DNA of 64,000 nt from JAZREA01 sp045660545 (GTDB lineage Bacteria > Bacillota > Clostridia > Monoglobales > Firm-18): the NCBI GenBank assembly GCA_045660545.1, contig JAZREA010000026.1:1-64000 (forward strand), in the 5' to 3' direction. The stretch's first letter is position 1; each line of letters starts with the position of its first letter. The notes beneath the pieces were generated by a model that had not been told where the DNA came from, ran no database searches, and was given only the letters and a program-made list of their open reading frames with translations. This document shows positions 17,048 through 26,730 of the stretch, in pieces. A program made the position numbers and the translations under genes.

Positions 17048-17108
17048 GAATAAAAAACATACACCGCAAAATCACTCCATATACTGTAATGAAAAAGGAG
17101 GCTTATAT

Positions 17109-17525
17109 ATGAACTATCAGGCTGTTACAACAGATAAAAACACAGTAGGCTTTAAGCTTTTAGACGTTTTGAAAAACATACTGATAAGCTACGGATTGAC
17201 ATTGGTTTTTCTTTTGATATTCGCGTTTGTAATTACATATACCGACTTTCCGACAGGCGCCATATCACCCGTTGTGGTTGTAATCACGCTTTTGAGTGTA
17301 ATGCTCTCAGGTATACTCGGAGGTAAAAAGGCGTCGCAAAAAGGCTGGCTTACGGGCAGCATTTCGGGCCTTTTTTATATGTTCATACTGTATTTAATAG
17401 GCGGTATAGTTTTTAAAGACTTCACGCTTGGTGCAAATTCTGTTTTGATGATGCTTGGAGGCGTGCTAAGCGGAATAGCTGGCGGGATTATCGGAATTAA
17501 TAACAAAAGCACCCGCAGAAGATAG
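17109..17525 (+). CDS. TIGR04086/YrzE-family membrane protein
   Basis: A 138-residue protein with four hydrophobic helices, a basic end (NKSTRRR) and glycine-rich turns (SGILGGKKASQKGWLTGSIS). This fits the small TIGR04086/YrzE membrane family, which in Clostridia often sits near yajC and secDF. The position directly before secD here agrees. AAAGGAGG precedes the ATG. Molecular role unknown. Confidence 0.75.
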   Translation: MNYQAVTTDKNTVGFKLLDVLKNILISYGLTLVFLLIFAFVITYTDFPTGAISPVVVVITLLSVMLSGILGGKKASQKGWLTGSISGLFYMFILYLIGGIVFKDFTLGANSVLMMLGGVLSGIAGGIIGINNKSTRRR

Positions 17526-17579
17526 ATTCTGCATATCTTGATTTTATAAGGCTTTTTGGCACAAAATGTTGTATAAGTC

Positions 17580-17608
17580 TTGACTATTTCTCCCAAAAGT
17601 ACTATAAT
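17580..17608 (+). promoter_or_regulatory. SigA-type promoter of secDF
   Basis: TTGACT (17580-17585), 17-base spacer, perfect TATAAT (17603-17608), 33 bases before the secD start. Confidence 0.8.
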
Positions 17609-17641
17609 AACTGTATGTGATTTATTAAGGAGGAATAGCAA

Positions 17642-18943
17642 ATGACATCTAAGTCTAAAAGCCTTACAAAGCTTATGGTATCAGTAATTGTTATTATTGC
17701 TCTTAGCTATGTGGCTTTATTCGGAGTTTCACTTGGCGACAACTTTGTCGGCGGTGTACTTCAAACTGAAAAGTCGGGCATCAAGCTTGGTTTCGACCTT
17801 AGCGGTGGCTCGGTTATTACTTACGAGGCGGACGCAGCTTCAGTTTCAGATTCTGAAATGAATACTGCTGTTAACATGCTTCAGACAAGGCTTACAAACC
17901 TTGGTTATACAGAAGCCACTGTTGCAAAACAGGGCGACAAAAGAATCAGGATTGAAATTCCTGACGTTTCCAACGACGAGGCCGTTGAAAAGCTCGGCAC
18001 ACCGGGAAAGCTTACTTTCCGTAACGGTGCGGGCGAGGTCCTGATGGAAGGTACAGACGAGTTTATTAAAGACGCGGCTGCTGAATACAACACTGAACAA
18101 GGCTATTTTGTAAGCCTTGAGTTTACAAAGGCGGGACAGGATAAGTTTGCGGCGGCAACTGCTGCTGTTTACGGCAAAGAGGACCCAAGAATTTATATCT
18201 ACCTTGACGAAGAAGTACAGTCTGCTCCTACTGTTCAGCAGGTTATAAACGACACTTCGTGCGTAATTACAGGTGATTTTACAAGCGAGCAGGTTAACTG
18301 GCTTGCCAACACAATCAAGGAAGGCCAGATGCCCTTTGCCCTTACTTTAAGGTCTACAAGCAGCGTTAGTGCAACACTTGGCGAGAAGGCTCTTTCAACA
18401 AGTATGGCAGCTTGCGGAATCGGTATTCTTCTGGTTATGCTGTTTATGCTTATATTCTACAGAATTCCGGGCCTTATTGCTGACGTAGCGCTTTTGGGAT
18501 ACATTTCAGTACTCGCTCTTATACTTTGCGAGTTTGAGTCTATTACAGGCGGCTCGGTTATCAACCTTACCCTGCCGGGAATAGCGGGTATCGTGCTCGG
18601 CGTAGGTATGGCGGTTGATGCTAACGTAATTATTTTCGAAAGAATTAAAGAGGAACTTTCGCTTGGTAAGACCGTTGGCGCTGCAACTGAATCAGCTTTC
18701 AAAAGAGCGTTCACTGCCATCTTAGACGGTAACGTAACAACATTCATAGTAGCAGTTATACTCTTTGCACTTGGAACAGGTACTATCAAGGGCTTTGCTA
18801 TTACACTTGGCCTTGGTATCATAATCAGTATGCTGTCAGCTGTTGTAGTTACACGCTTTATGTTAAAGGCACTTATCGGGCTTAACATCAGAAACCCTAA
18901 GCTTTACGGTGCTTCATTGAGAGGGGGCAAGAAAGATGCTTAA
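17642..18943 (+). CDS. secD: Protein translocase subunit SecD
   Basis: SecD with SecF forms the RND-type accessory complex of the Sec translocon; it uses the proton gradient to pull exported proteins. The 433 residues have an N-terminal membrane helix and the P1 head with GIKLGFDLSGGSVITYEAD. Five C-terminal helices hold GIVLGVGMAVDANVIIFERI, the conserved SecD signature. It overlaps secF by 8 bases. AAGGAGG precedes the ATG. Confidence 0.96.
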   Translation: MTSKSKSLTKLMVSVIVIIALSYVALFGVSLGDNFVGGVLQTEKSGIKLGFDLSGGSVITYEADAASVSDSEMNTAVNMLQTRLTNLGYTEATVAKQGDKRIRIEIPDVSNDEAVEKLGTPGKLTFRNGAGEVLMEGTDEFIKDAAAEYNTEQGYFVSLEFTKAGQDKFAAATAAVYGKEDPRIYIYLDEEVQSAPTVQQVINDTSCVITGDFTSEQVNWLANTIKEGQMPFALTLRSTSSVSATLGEKALSTSMAACGIGILLVMLFMLIFYRIPGLIADVALLGYISVLALILCEFESITGGSVINLTLPGIAGIVLGVGMAVDANVIIFERIKEELSLGKTVGAATESAFKRAFTAILDGNVTTFIVAVILFALGTGTIKGFAITLGLGIIISMLSAVVVTRFMLKALIGLNIRNPKLYGASLRGGKKDA

Positions 18944-19829
18944 TGTTATTAAATCAAAGACGATTTGTTTTGCTGTTTCTATTGCCATAATTGTTGCGGG
19001 TATTGTTTGCTATTTTGTAAACGACGGCTTTAACCTCGATATCGACTTTACAGGTGGCACAACCATTACAGTTGATATGCAGGGTAAAGAATATGCTGTT
19101 TCCGATGTAGAAGCTCTTATTGATGACACACTCGGCTATCCGGCTTCAAGCGTTCAGAATTCTGACGGCAGCGTTATCATAAGCATCAGCACTCCAAAGA
19201 CTGTTAACGATAATGCGGCTCTTTCAACTGATGACCGTGTTAAGCTTTTTAACGCAATAAAGGACAAGTATTCTCTTACAGAAGAGGCTCTTACAGACTA
19301 CGACAGTATCGACGCTACAATCGGCGACGAGCTTAAAAGCAGCGCTATCTTGTCTTGTGTAATTGCACTTATCCTGATGCTTTGCTACATTTCAGTTAGG
19401 TTTGAATTCTTCTCAGGTATAGCTGCTGTTTTGTCGCTTTTGCATAACGTTTTGGTTTTGCTCAGCGTTTATGCTATATTCCAGCTTAACATCAACACAA
19501 CATTCATCGCCGCTATCCTTACGATAGTTGGTTATTCTATCAACGATACAATCGTTACCTTCGACAGAATAAGAGAGATTAACCGCAAGGTCAGAAAGAC
19601 TCCTTTTGATGTAATAGTTAATAAGGGCGTTAATGAAACAGTTGTTCGTTCGATTAATACATCTGTTACAACCTTGCTTACAATCGTACTTTTGTACATC
19701 GTTGGTGTAGAATCTATAAAAGAGTTTGCTTTCCCGATAATAATCGGTATAATCGTAGGAACATATTCCTCAATATTTATTGCAAGCCCGATTTGGGAAC
19801 TCTTCAAGGGTAACAAGAAGGCTGCATAA
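18936..19829 (+). CDS. secF: Protein translocase subunit SecF
   Basis: Partner of SecD, 297 residues, six membrane helices. The N-terminal FNLDIDFTGGTTITVDMQG and the helix-4 motif GYSINDTIVTFDRIRE are diagnostic. It shares the secD transcript and ends before a strong terminator. Confidence 0.96.
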   Translation: MLNVIKSKTICFAVSIAIIVAGIVCYFVNDGFNLDIDFTGGTTITVDMQGKEYAVSDVEALIDDTLGYPASSVQNSDGSVIISISTPKTVNDNAALSTDDRVKLFNAIKDKYSLTEEALTDYDSIDATIGDELKSSAILSCVIALILMLCYISVRFEFFSGIAAVLSLLHNVLVLLSVYAIFQLNINTTFIAAILTIVGYSINDTIVTFDRIREINRKVRKTPFDVIVNKGVNETVVRSINTSVTTLLTIVLLYIVGVESIKEFAFPIIIGIIVGTYSSIFIASPIWELFKGNKKAA

Positions 19830-19845
19830 CAGCTTTAATTTTTAA

Positions 19846-19873
19846 AAAAAGGGACCTTTTTAGGTCCCTTTTT
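19846..19873. terminator. Bidirectional terminator between secF and recN
   Basis: AAAAAGGGACC and AGGTCCCTTTTT pair around a T-rich loop between two convergent operons. Confidence 0.88.
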
Positions 19874-19878
19874 CTTTG

Positions 19879-21555
19879 CTATTTTTTAGTTCTGATTTCA
19901 GTTGCCTGCTTAATCATTTCCGCCGCCGCTTCAAGCGTTGTGGCGGTTATTTGTGCCCCGCCGATTATACGCGCAAGCTCGCTCTGGCGTTGTTTGTCAT
20001 CAAGCGTTTTAACGTCCGTAAAGGTGCTTTGGTTGTCCATCGACTTTTCGATTAAAAAGTGTGTGTCTGCCATAGCAGCAATCTGTGCTAAATGAGTGAT
20101 GCAAAGGACTTGCTTGTTTTTAGAAATCTTGTTGATTTTTTCTGCAATCTTTTGCGCAGCTCTGCCGCTGACGCCGGTGTCAATTTCGTCAAATATAAGC
20201 GTGTCGACAGGGTCAGTGTTTGCAAAAATCGTCTTTATCGCAAGCATAATTCTTGACATCTCGCCGCCGGAAGCTATTTTGGAAAGTGGCTTTAACGGCT
20301 CACCTGCGTTTACAGAGATTAAAAACTCTACTTCGTCGCAGCCGTTGGTGTTGAAGTTGCCTTCCCTGATGTCTACTGCAAACTTAACTCTCGACATATC
20401 AAGGTCTGCAAGCTCTTTTGCTATTTTGTCGCTAAGTTCTTCGGCAGCACTGCGCCTTAGTGAGGTAAGCGTGTCGGCGAGCTTTTTGCGTGCGATTTTT
20501 GCTATATCAAGCTCTTTTTTTAGCTTTGTTATCTCCTCGTCGCTTTGTATAATAGTCTTTAATTTTTCCTCGGTTTCGTCTTTGTATGTTAAAATATCTT
20601 CGATAGAGTTGCCGTATTTTCTTTTGAGAGCGTTAATGGTACCAAGCCTGTTTTCAATCTCGTCAAGCTCGCCCTCGTTGTAGCTTATAGAGTCTTTGTA
20701 GTCGCGAATCTGGTATATAACGTCGTCTAGGTCTATTGTTATACTGTTTAACCGTCCGTATATTTCATCCAGCTTTTCGTCGTATTTGCTGACTGATATA
20801 AGCTCGTTTGCAGCACCCGACAAAACGTCGTACGCGTTGTTGTCGCTTTCGTACAAGACACGGTGGGCGCTATTTATAGCTTCCGAGATTTTTTCCACAC
20901 TGTTTAAGAACTTTCTGCGTTCCGCAAGCTTTTCGTCTTCACCTGCTACAAGGTTTGCGGCCTCGATTTCTCTGATCTGGAAGGTAAAGAGGTCAACTTG
21001 CCGTTCTTTTTCCTGCTCGTCAAATTGCAGGGAGTCTATCTTGTCCTGAAGATTTAAAACCAGATTGTGTTCCTCGCGGTATGCGGCAAGGTCGCTCGAA
21101 ATTTTGGCGTAGTCGTTTAAAAAATGTATGTGTGACGACGGAGAGAGCAAGGATAAGTTGTCTTGCTGACCGTGAATGTTTATAAGCATTTCTGCTATTT
21201 TTCTTATGTTCGACGCTGTAGTCATAGAGCCGTTGATTTTACATACACTTTTTCCGTCCGTGTTAATATCACGGTATAAAATTACTACGTTGTCTTCGGC
21301 CTCGACCCCAAGGTCAAAAAGCCTGTTTATAACTTCCTTGTTATCTATGTAAAACATGGCTTCCACAACAGCCTTCGACTCGCCGTTTCTGATAAGCGAC
21401 TTGCTTGTGCGCTCGCCCAGAACCATATTGATAGAGTCTATTATAATTGACTTGCCGGCACCGGTTTCGCCGGTAAGGACGTTGAATCCGTGTTTGAATT
21501 CAATTTCGGCTTCGTCAATAACTGCTATGTTTTTTATGTGTAGCCTTTCAAGCAT
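19879..21555 (-). CDS. recN: DNA repair protein RecN
   Basis: An SMC-like ATPase acting at double-strand breaks. Walker A is GETGAGKS at residues 29-36. Coiled-coil segments rich in Glu/Lys/Leu occupy roughly 150-380. The C-terminal signature LSKIASGGEMSRIMLAIKT and Walker B DTLIFDEIDTGVSG follow. The 558-residue length is normal. It is the last gene of the nusB-to-recN operon, right after argR as in most Firmicutes. Confidence 0.97.
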   Translation of the reverse strand: MLERLHIKNIAVIDEAEIEFKHGFNVLTGETGAGKSIIIDSINMVLGERTSKSLIRNGESKAVVEAMFYIDNKEVINRLFDLGVEAEDNVVILYRDINTDGKSVCKINGSMTTASNIRKIAEMLINIHGQQDNLSLLSPSSHIHFLNDYAKISSDLAAYREEHNLVLNLQDKIDSLQFDEQEKERQVDLFTFQIREIEAANLVAGEDEKLAERRKFLNSVEKISEAINSAHRVLYESDNNAYDVLSGAANELISVSKYDEKLDEIYGRLNSITIDLDDVIYQIRDYKDSISYNEGELDEIENRLGTINALKRKYGNSIEDILTYKDETEEKLKTIIQSDEEITKLKKELDIAKIARKKLADTLTSLRRSAAEELSDKIAKELADLDMSRVKFAVDIREGNFNTNGCDEVEFLISVNAGEPLKPLSKIASGGEMSRIMLAIKTIFANTDPVDTLIFDEIDTGVSGRAAQKIAEKINKISKNKQVLCITHLAQIAAMADTHFLIEKSMDNQSTFTDVKTLDDKQRQSELARIIGGAQITATTLEAAAEMIKQATEIRTKK

Positions 21556-21566
21556 AAAATCACCCT

Positions 21567-22019
21567 TTATTTAATCAACTGAGTAAGCTTTTCCTTTACT
21601 TCAAGCGCTTTTTGAGGTGTTTTGGTTATTATAAGCACTGTGTCGTCGCCTGCGATAGTGCCGATTACAGAGCTGTCTTCAAGCGAGTCGATAGCGGAGG
21701 CAGCAGCGTGTGCCGTACCGCTTAAAGTGTTTACTACCAGGAGGTTTTGAGCGTCTTCAACCGATATAACGCTGTTGCTGAAAATATCAATCAGCTTAAC
21801 AGAATAGTCCGTAGACACATCCTCGGGTATAACATACCTCATTACGCCGCTTATCGACTGTTTAACAAGGTTTAAGTCCCTTATGTCTCTTGACACCGTC
21901 GCCTGTGTAACGTTATATCCCATAGCGTTAAGCTTTTTTGCGATATCCTCCTGACGCTCTATGCTTTCGGTTTTAATAAGCTCTAATATTTTCTTGTGGC
22001 GTTGTTTTTTAGTGTACAT
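21567..22019 (-). CDS. argR: Arginine repressor ArgR/AhrC
   Basis: A 150-residue hexameric regulator. The N-terminal winged helix contains ELIKTESIERQEDIAKKL and QATVSRDIRDL. The C-terminal arginine-binding part has LVVNTLSGTAHAAASAID and GTIAGDDTVLII. It represses arginine synthesis and activates catabolism when arginine is present. The position nadK-argR-recN is conserved in Firmicutes. Confidence 0.96.
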   Translation of the reverse strand: MYTKKQRHKKILELIKTESIERQEDIAKKLNAMGYNVTQATVSRDIRDLNLVKQSISGVMRYVIPEDVSTDYSVKLIDIFSNSVISVEDAQNLLVVNTLSGTAHAAASAIDSLEDSSVIGTIAGDDTVLIITKTPQKALEVKEKLTQLIK

Positions 22020-22022
22020 AGG

Positions 22023-22856
22023 TTATATTTCCTTTTCAAAGAATTTTTTCTTCAGCTTGTTGTAAAACGACTTTTCATCCTGTCTTATTGTGTTAAGATA
22101 TCCGCCGTGTTCGATCTTGATTGTGTGAGCGCCCTCAAGCTCCGATACCATATTGCCGTCAACAGACAGCGCGCATTTGCTGTCAGCGTTGTTAATTTTA
22201 ACTTCAATGTTAGCGTCCATCGGCACCACAATACTGCGAAGATGCAGATTGTGTGGGCAAATCGGAGTAATTATAAATGCCTTTACAGACGGGTTAACAA
22301 TAGGCCCGCCGGCAGACATTGAGTATGCGGTAGAACCGGAGGAGGTAGATATAATCAGCCCGTCGGCGCGGAACTTGTTCATCGACACCCCTTCAATTAT
22401 AATCTCCGTGTCAATCATCTTAGGGGAAAAAGCTCTGTAAACAGTTACCTCGTTAATGCAAAGGCTGACGTCCTCGTGGTGCGTAACCTTTATAATTGGC
22501 AGCTTTTCAAGAATATATTTTCCTTCTAAAACCTTTAAAAGTCCGCTTTCCTCGTCGTGCTGTTCAAGCTCTGTTAAAAAGCCGATGTTGCCGTAGTTTA
22601 TGCCTAAAACAGGCGTGTCTGTGTTGATATATTGCTTGCTGTGTGAAAGAAACGTTCCGTCCCCGCCGATTATAACCGCGAGGTCTACGTCCTTTTCTGT
22701 GGCTATGTCGACAAATTCTGCCTTAATCTTATACTGTTGCATATCTTTGCTCATAATAGGGGTTACGCCGTGTTTTGCAAGTATTTTAGCAACTTTTTTG
22801 GCGCCCTTTGCGTCCTTGTCTCGTTCTAAGTTTGTGATAACAACTGCCTTTTTCAT
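22023..22856 (-). CDS. nadK: NAD kinase
   Basis: Phosphorylates NAD to NADP. The 277-residue protein has GGDGTFLSHSKQ, the conserved kinase motif, and the later FRADGLIISTSSGSTAYSMS plus GGPIVNP. ATG 22856 is chosen because AAAGGTGG lies 7 bases upstream; a TTG two codons earlier is worse placed. It lies between tlyA and argR in the operon. Confidence 0.96.
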   Translation of the reverse strand: MKKAVVITNLERDKDAKGAKKVAKILAKHGVTPIMSKDMQQYKIKAEFVDIATEKDVDLAVIIGGDGTFLSHSKQYINTDTPVLGINYGNIGFLTELEQHDEESGLLKVLEGKYILEKLPIIKVTHHEDVSLCINEVTVYRAFSPKMIDTEIIIEGVSMNKFRADGLIISTSSGSTAYSMSAGGPIVNPSVKAFIITPICPHNLHLRSIVVPMDANIEVKINNADSKCALSVDGNMVSELEGAHTIKIEHGGYLNTIRQDEKSFYNKLKKKFFEKEI

Positions 22857-22880
22857 AAGCAATCCACCTTTTAGTAATTA

Positions 22881-23666
22881 TTATAGATCGTGAGAACTTT
22901 CTACAATCGTTTCAACCGGTATATCAGTGTCTACACCTTGCTTTGAAATATACATAAGATATTCGATATTACCCTCAGGCCCTTTGATAGGAGAGAATGT
23001 CACCCCTAAAACATTAAAGCCAATCTCTCTTGTAAACGAGAGCACGTTCTCTATTACTTCGATGTGTACGTTTTTGTCACGTACAACACCTTTTTTACCC
23101 ACTTTTTCGCGCCCTGCTTCAAACTGTGGCTTAATCAGCGCCACTACTCGCCCGTCGTCTTTTAAAAGGTTGTACACAACAGGCAAAACAAGTTTTAAGG
23201 AAATAAACGCAACATCTATCGAAGCAAAGTCAAGCAACTCGTCTACATCGTCGTTTGTGACGTAGCGGATGTTTGTGCGTTCCATGTTTACGACTCTTTC
23301 GTCCTGACGAAGCTTCCATGCGAGCTGGCCGTAGCCTACGTCCACACAGTACACCTTTTTGGCGCCGTTTTGCAGCATACAGTCAGTAAATCCGCCCGTT
23401 GATGCACCTACGTCCATGCAAACAAGCCCTGTTAAATCGAGGCTGTATTCGCTCATCGCCTTTTCAAGCTTCAAGCCGCCGCGGCTTACGTATTTAAGCG
23501 CAGAGCCTCTTACCTCAACAACGTCAGTTTCCTTAACCATGTCGCCAACCTTGTCGGCCTTTTGGTTGTTTATATACACAACGCCTTCCATAATAAGGCC
23601 CTGTGCTTTTTGTCTGCTTTCTGCCAGACCGTTTTCAACAATATATACGTCTAATCTTTGCTTCAA
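22881..23666 (-). CDS. tlyA: TlyA-family rRNA 2'-O-methyltransferase / hemolysin-like protein
   Basis: An N-terminal S4 RNA-binding domain (KQRLDVYIVENGLAESRQKA) is followed by an FtsJ-like methyltransferase domain with VCMDVGASTGGFTDCMLQ. The family methylates rRNA 2'-hydroxyls; the exact sites are not deducible. Start TTG 23666 gives the usual MKxRLD N-terminus and overlaps the dxs stop as TTGA. The GTG three codons earlier is too close to AAAGGA. Confidence 0.92.
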   Translation of the reverse strand: MKQRLDVYIVENGLAESRQKAQGLIMEGVVYINNQKADKVGDMVKETDVVEVRGSALKYVSRGGLKLEKAMSEYSLDLTGLVCMDVGASTGGFTDCMLQNGAKKVYCVDVGYGQLAWKLRQDERVVNMERTNIRYVTNDDVDELLDFASIDVAFISLKLVLPVVYNLLKDDGRVVALIKPQFEAGREKVGKKGVVRDKNVHIEVIENVLSFTREIGFNVLGVTFSPIKGPEGNIEYLMYISKQGVDTDIPVETIVESSHDL

Positions 23667-25504
23667 AGAGCGCACATCCTTTCGATGACCTTTGCTATTG
23701 AGGCGGAGTCAACCCCTTGACTTTCGTAGAGCTTTTGCACGTCGCCGTGTGTAACGAGCGTGTCGCTGTAACCTATTTTTTCAACCGCCATTCCGATTGC
23801 GTCTTCGACTATACTGCCAAGCCCTCCGCATACAGTGTTGTCCTCTACGGTTATTACCCTTTTGGTCTTTTGTGCGGATTTTAGTATAGTTTCGCGGTCG
23901 ATAGGTTTAATAGTCCTTATGTCAATAACCTCGACACTGTATTTGGACATAGCCGCCGCATCAAGCGCGTTTTTAAGCATAGTTCCCTCTGCGATAACAG
24001 TAATATCTTCGCCGGGCTTTACTACAACAGCCTTTTGGAACTCGAATTTTTCTTCGGATTCTGCCGATTCACTGCCAAACGACCTTGGGTACCTTATCGC
24101 GATGGGCATATCGTGCTTTTCAACTGCATATTCAAGCATCTGCTCCAACATAGAGCAGGAAGAAGGTGCAAGGATAGATACGTTTGGTAACGCGTTAAGG
24201 TAGGAAATATCAAAAATTCCGTGGTGCGTTTCACCGTCTGCTCCCACAAGACCTGCACGGTCTATCGCCAGTACAACGTGCGCCTTTTGAAGGATAAGGT
24301 CGTGGAATATATTATCATACGCCCTTTGTAAAAATGTGGAGTAAATAGCAACGACAGGAATAATACCGCCTTTTGCCAGTCCGCCTGCAAATGTAACTGC
24401 GTGTCCTTCTGCAATCCCGACGTCAAAGAATCTTCTTTTGAATTTCTCAGAAAACTCATTAAGCCCTGTTCCGTCGGGCATAGCTGCGGTAATTGCAACA
24501 ACCTTGTCGTTTTTTGATGCAATTTCGCACATCTTGTCGCCAAAAACTTTTGATGGAGAAGGGGAGGATGAACTACCAACTGTTTTACCGGTTGTGATGT
24601 CAAACTTGCCTATCCCGTGGAATTTCTTCGGGTTTTGTTCGGCGTGGATATAGCCCTTACCCTTTTTGGTATATGTGTGTATCATAACAGGCCCGTTTAT
24701 AGACCTTGCTCTTTTAAACACCTCAATCATCGCTTCGATGTTGTGGCCGTCAACAGGGCCTATGCACTTAAAGCCAAGCTCGTCAAAAATTGTCGATTTA
24801 ACCAAAGTTTTTCTGGCAACGGCCTTTACACCGCTAATTGCAATATAAATAAACTTGCCTAAAAGCGGAATCTTCCTTAAAGTGTTGGAAACACTGCTCT
24901 TTGTCTTAAAGTATCCGGGGCTTGTGCGTAGCTTGTTAAGGTAGAGCGATAGTCCGCCTACGTTTTTAGCAATCGACATTTCGTTGTCGTTTAAAACAAC
25001 GATAAAGTTGGAGCTGAGCCTGGATGCGTTGTTGATTCCTTCAAATGCCAATCCACCGCTGAGCGCTCCGTCGCCGATAACTGCAACGACCGAGTTGGTT
25101 TCTCCTTTTAAGTCGCGGGCACACGCGTATCCAAGTGCCGCAGATATAGAGTTGCTTGCGTGCCCTGCGTTAAAGGCGTCAAACTCGCTCTCGTCCGAGC
25201 GGGGAAAGCCGCTTATTCCGCCAAAGCTGCGTAGTGTGTCAAAAGCGTCCGCTCTTCCTGTTATAATTTTATGTGCATACGACTGGTGTCCAACGTCCCA
25301 TACGATTTTATCCTGCGGACAGTCGAAAACCGAGTGTAACGCCAAAGTCAGGTCGACAACACCAAGGCTTGACGCCAGATGCCCACCTGTTTTCGAAACA
25401 CTATGTATCATAAATTCTCTTATTTCAAGAGCAAGCTCATTAAGAGACTTTATATCAAGTTTTTTAATATCCTGAGGTCCTTTAATACCTTTTAATAACT
25501 GCAA
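23663..25504 (-). CDS. dxs: 1-deoxy-D-xylulose-5-phosphate synthase
   Basis: First enzyme of the MEP isoprenoid pathway; joins pyruvate and glyceraldehyde-3-phosphate with thiamine diphosphate. Seen: HSVSKTGGHLASSLGVVDLT, DVGHQSYAHKIITGR, the TPP motif GDGALSGGLAFEGINN, and DRAGLVGADGETHHG in the pyrimidine domain. The start is TTG with GAGG eight bases upstream. The upstream neighbour is oapA; ispA of the same operon uses the pathway's C5 products. Confidence 0.97.
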   Translation of the reverse strand: MQLLKGIKGPQDIKKLDIKSLNELALEIREFMIHSVSKTGGHLASSLGVVDLTLALHSVFDCPQDKIVWDVGHQSYAHKIITGRADAFDTLRSFGGISGFPRSDESEFDAFNAGHASNSISAALGYACARDLKGETNSVVAVIGDGALSGGLAFEGINNASRLSSNFIVVLNDNEMSIAKNVGGLSLYLNKLRTSPGYFKTKSSVSNTLRKIPLLGKFIYIAISGVKAVARKTLVKSTIFDELGFKCIGPVDGHNIEAMIEVFKRARSINGPVMIHTYTKKGKGYIHAEQNPKKFHGIGKFDITTGKTVGSSSSPSPSKVFGDKMCEIASKNDKVVAITAAMPDGTGLNEFSEKFKRRFFDVGIAEGHAVTFAGGLAKGGIIPVVAIYSTFLQRAYDNIFHDLILQKAHVVLAIDRAGLVGADGETHHGIFDISYLNALPNVSILAPSSCSMLEQMLEYAVEKHDMPIAIRYPRSFGSESAESEEKFEFQKAVVVKPGEDITVIAEGTMLKNALDAAAMSKYSVEVIDIRTIKPIDRETILKSAQKTKRVITVEDNTVCGGLGSIVEDAIGMAVEKIGYSDTLVTHGDVQKLYESQGVDSASIAKVIERMCAL

Positions 25505-25514
25505 TACGCTAACC

Positions 25515-26087
25515 TCATTTCTTCTTACGTTTAAACAGCTTGTCCTTAAAGTAAAGTAACAAAGCGACTTTGTAAACTATCGCGTCCGCGCGCCTCATCG
25601 CCATACCCTTGCCAAGAGCCTTTCCGCCTACTGTAAATGCTGCAACCGCAGAGGTTAAAATAAGCGAAAAAACGGTCGACTGAGCGCCCGTCTGAGCCAT
25701 ACGTGCGACAATAACAGTGGCAGTAGCACCACTTATAATACCGACAATATCTCCGACAACGTCGTTGCAAAAGCTCGCTACTTTATCAGAGCTTTTGATA
25801 AGTTCAATAGCATTTTGTGAGCCTTTAATCTTTCTTGCCGCCATAGAGTGAAAAGGTACATCAGACGCCGTTGCTACGGCGATACCGATAATGTCAAAAA
25901 CAATACCGATAAATATAAGAACAAGTAATAAAATAAACGCCATTAAAAGATTTATACCTGATAAAATCTCTGACGAGCTGTAGCTTAGTACAATCGAAAT
26001 GATAAAAGACCAAAGTATAATTGTAATGGCCCACTTGTAGTTGTTGGGTTTTTTTGCGGTATCTTTAAATTTAATTTTATTGCCCAA
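25515..26087 (-). CDS. oapA: OapA, OLE-RNA-associated membrane protein
   Basis: About 190 residues with strongly hydrophobic helices at ~20-65 and ~100-150 and a very basic C-terminal end (KDKLFKRKKK). In Bacillus halodurans the gene between OLE RNA and dxs encodes OapA, a membrane protein that binds OLE RNA and places it at the membrane. Position, size, topology and basic character all fit here. TTG 26087 is chosen since GAGGTG is eight bases upstream; a TTG two codons earlier is only two bases from it. Databases often label such proteins CorB-like. The assignment leans mainly on context with the adjacent structured RNA. Confidence 0.8.
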   Translation of the reverse strand: MGNKIKFKDTAKKPNNYKWAITIILWSFIISIVLSYSSSEILSGINLLMAFILLLVLIFIGIVFDIIGIAVATASDVPFHSMAARKIKGSQNAIELIKSSDKVASFCNDVVGDIVGIISGATATVIVARMAQTGAQSTVFSLILTSAVAAFTVGGKALGKGMAMRRADAIVYKVALLLYFKDKLFKRKKK

Positions 26088-26109
26088 AGGCAAATCACCT
26101 CTTTATTAT

Positions 26110-26715
26110 AAAAAAAGTGTGGTAACGCACAAAGTAAACTTTACGGCTTAGGTCTGCCTGAATTTCTCCACAAAATGCCGATTTGTCGCCAAAAAGGAGG
26201 TTTCCCCTTAGATTTTGCGTTGCCGAGTTACCAAAGGCACTGGCAGATTGCCACTTAGACCGTACTGCAATCCCTTGTGCGTTTTATAAAAAACAGCCTA
26301 GGAGTTTTCCTCAACAGTCACGCCAATTCTTGTCCTCTTTTGCAGGTGTGGTTTCAAGAAGCGATAACGTCGCATCATCGGCCAATGAAGAGACGTCTGA
26401 TCTTTTATCCACCACAACCACTCAAGGCAGGCTACACTACCCACAGCATAATTAATCTACACCGCAAAGTAGGTTTCATCCTAATTCGTACAGCTCAAAA
26501 AGATGTCGCAAGTTGTAATGTCGCTGCACGATATTAGGTCTCCACGGAAACAGGGTCAACGCCCGCATGCCATTGCGGATCGCCCTATTACCTTAACTCC
26601 CAGCATCAACCCGCGACTGGGCGTCGCAAGCAAACACAAGGAACTTCATCGATATGCCCTTTTACGGATTTTTAGGCCCGTCTTGGGAATTGGCAGAACT
26701 GACTAGGATACTGCA
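26110..26715 (-). ncRNA. ole: OLE RNA (ornate large extremophilic RNA)
   Basis: The 643-base gap between ispA and oapA has no plausible gene, is GC-richer than other spacers and folds at its ends. On the minus strand TCTGCCAATT (26697-26688) pairs with AATT-(CA)-GGCAGA (26164-26153), a 10-bp closing stem with one bulge. Its size (~600 nt) and the order nusB-xseA-xseB-ispA-RNA-oapA-dxs are those of OLE RNA loci. OLE RNA forms a membrane ribonucleoprotein with OapA and is linked to stress tolerance. Ends are approximate; a T run after ~26120 may be its 3' end. The identity is by context and structure, not by alignment. Confidence 0.82.
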
Positions 26716-26730
26716 CCACATTTTATTTAA

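Noticed and set aside
16917..17050. ANTAR-type dual hairpins before the eut operon
   Set aside because: Hairpins exist, but their loops do not show the A1/G4 hexaloop pattern, and no ANTAR gene is in the window.
26183..26706. Overlapping open frames on the plus strand in the ispA-oapA gap
   Set aside because: They have no ribosome sites, no family resemblance, run against the operon direction and overlap the structured OLE RNA candidate.
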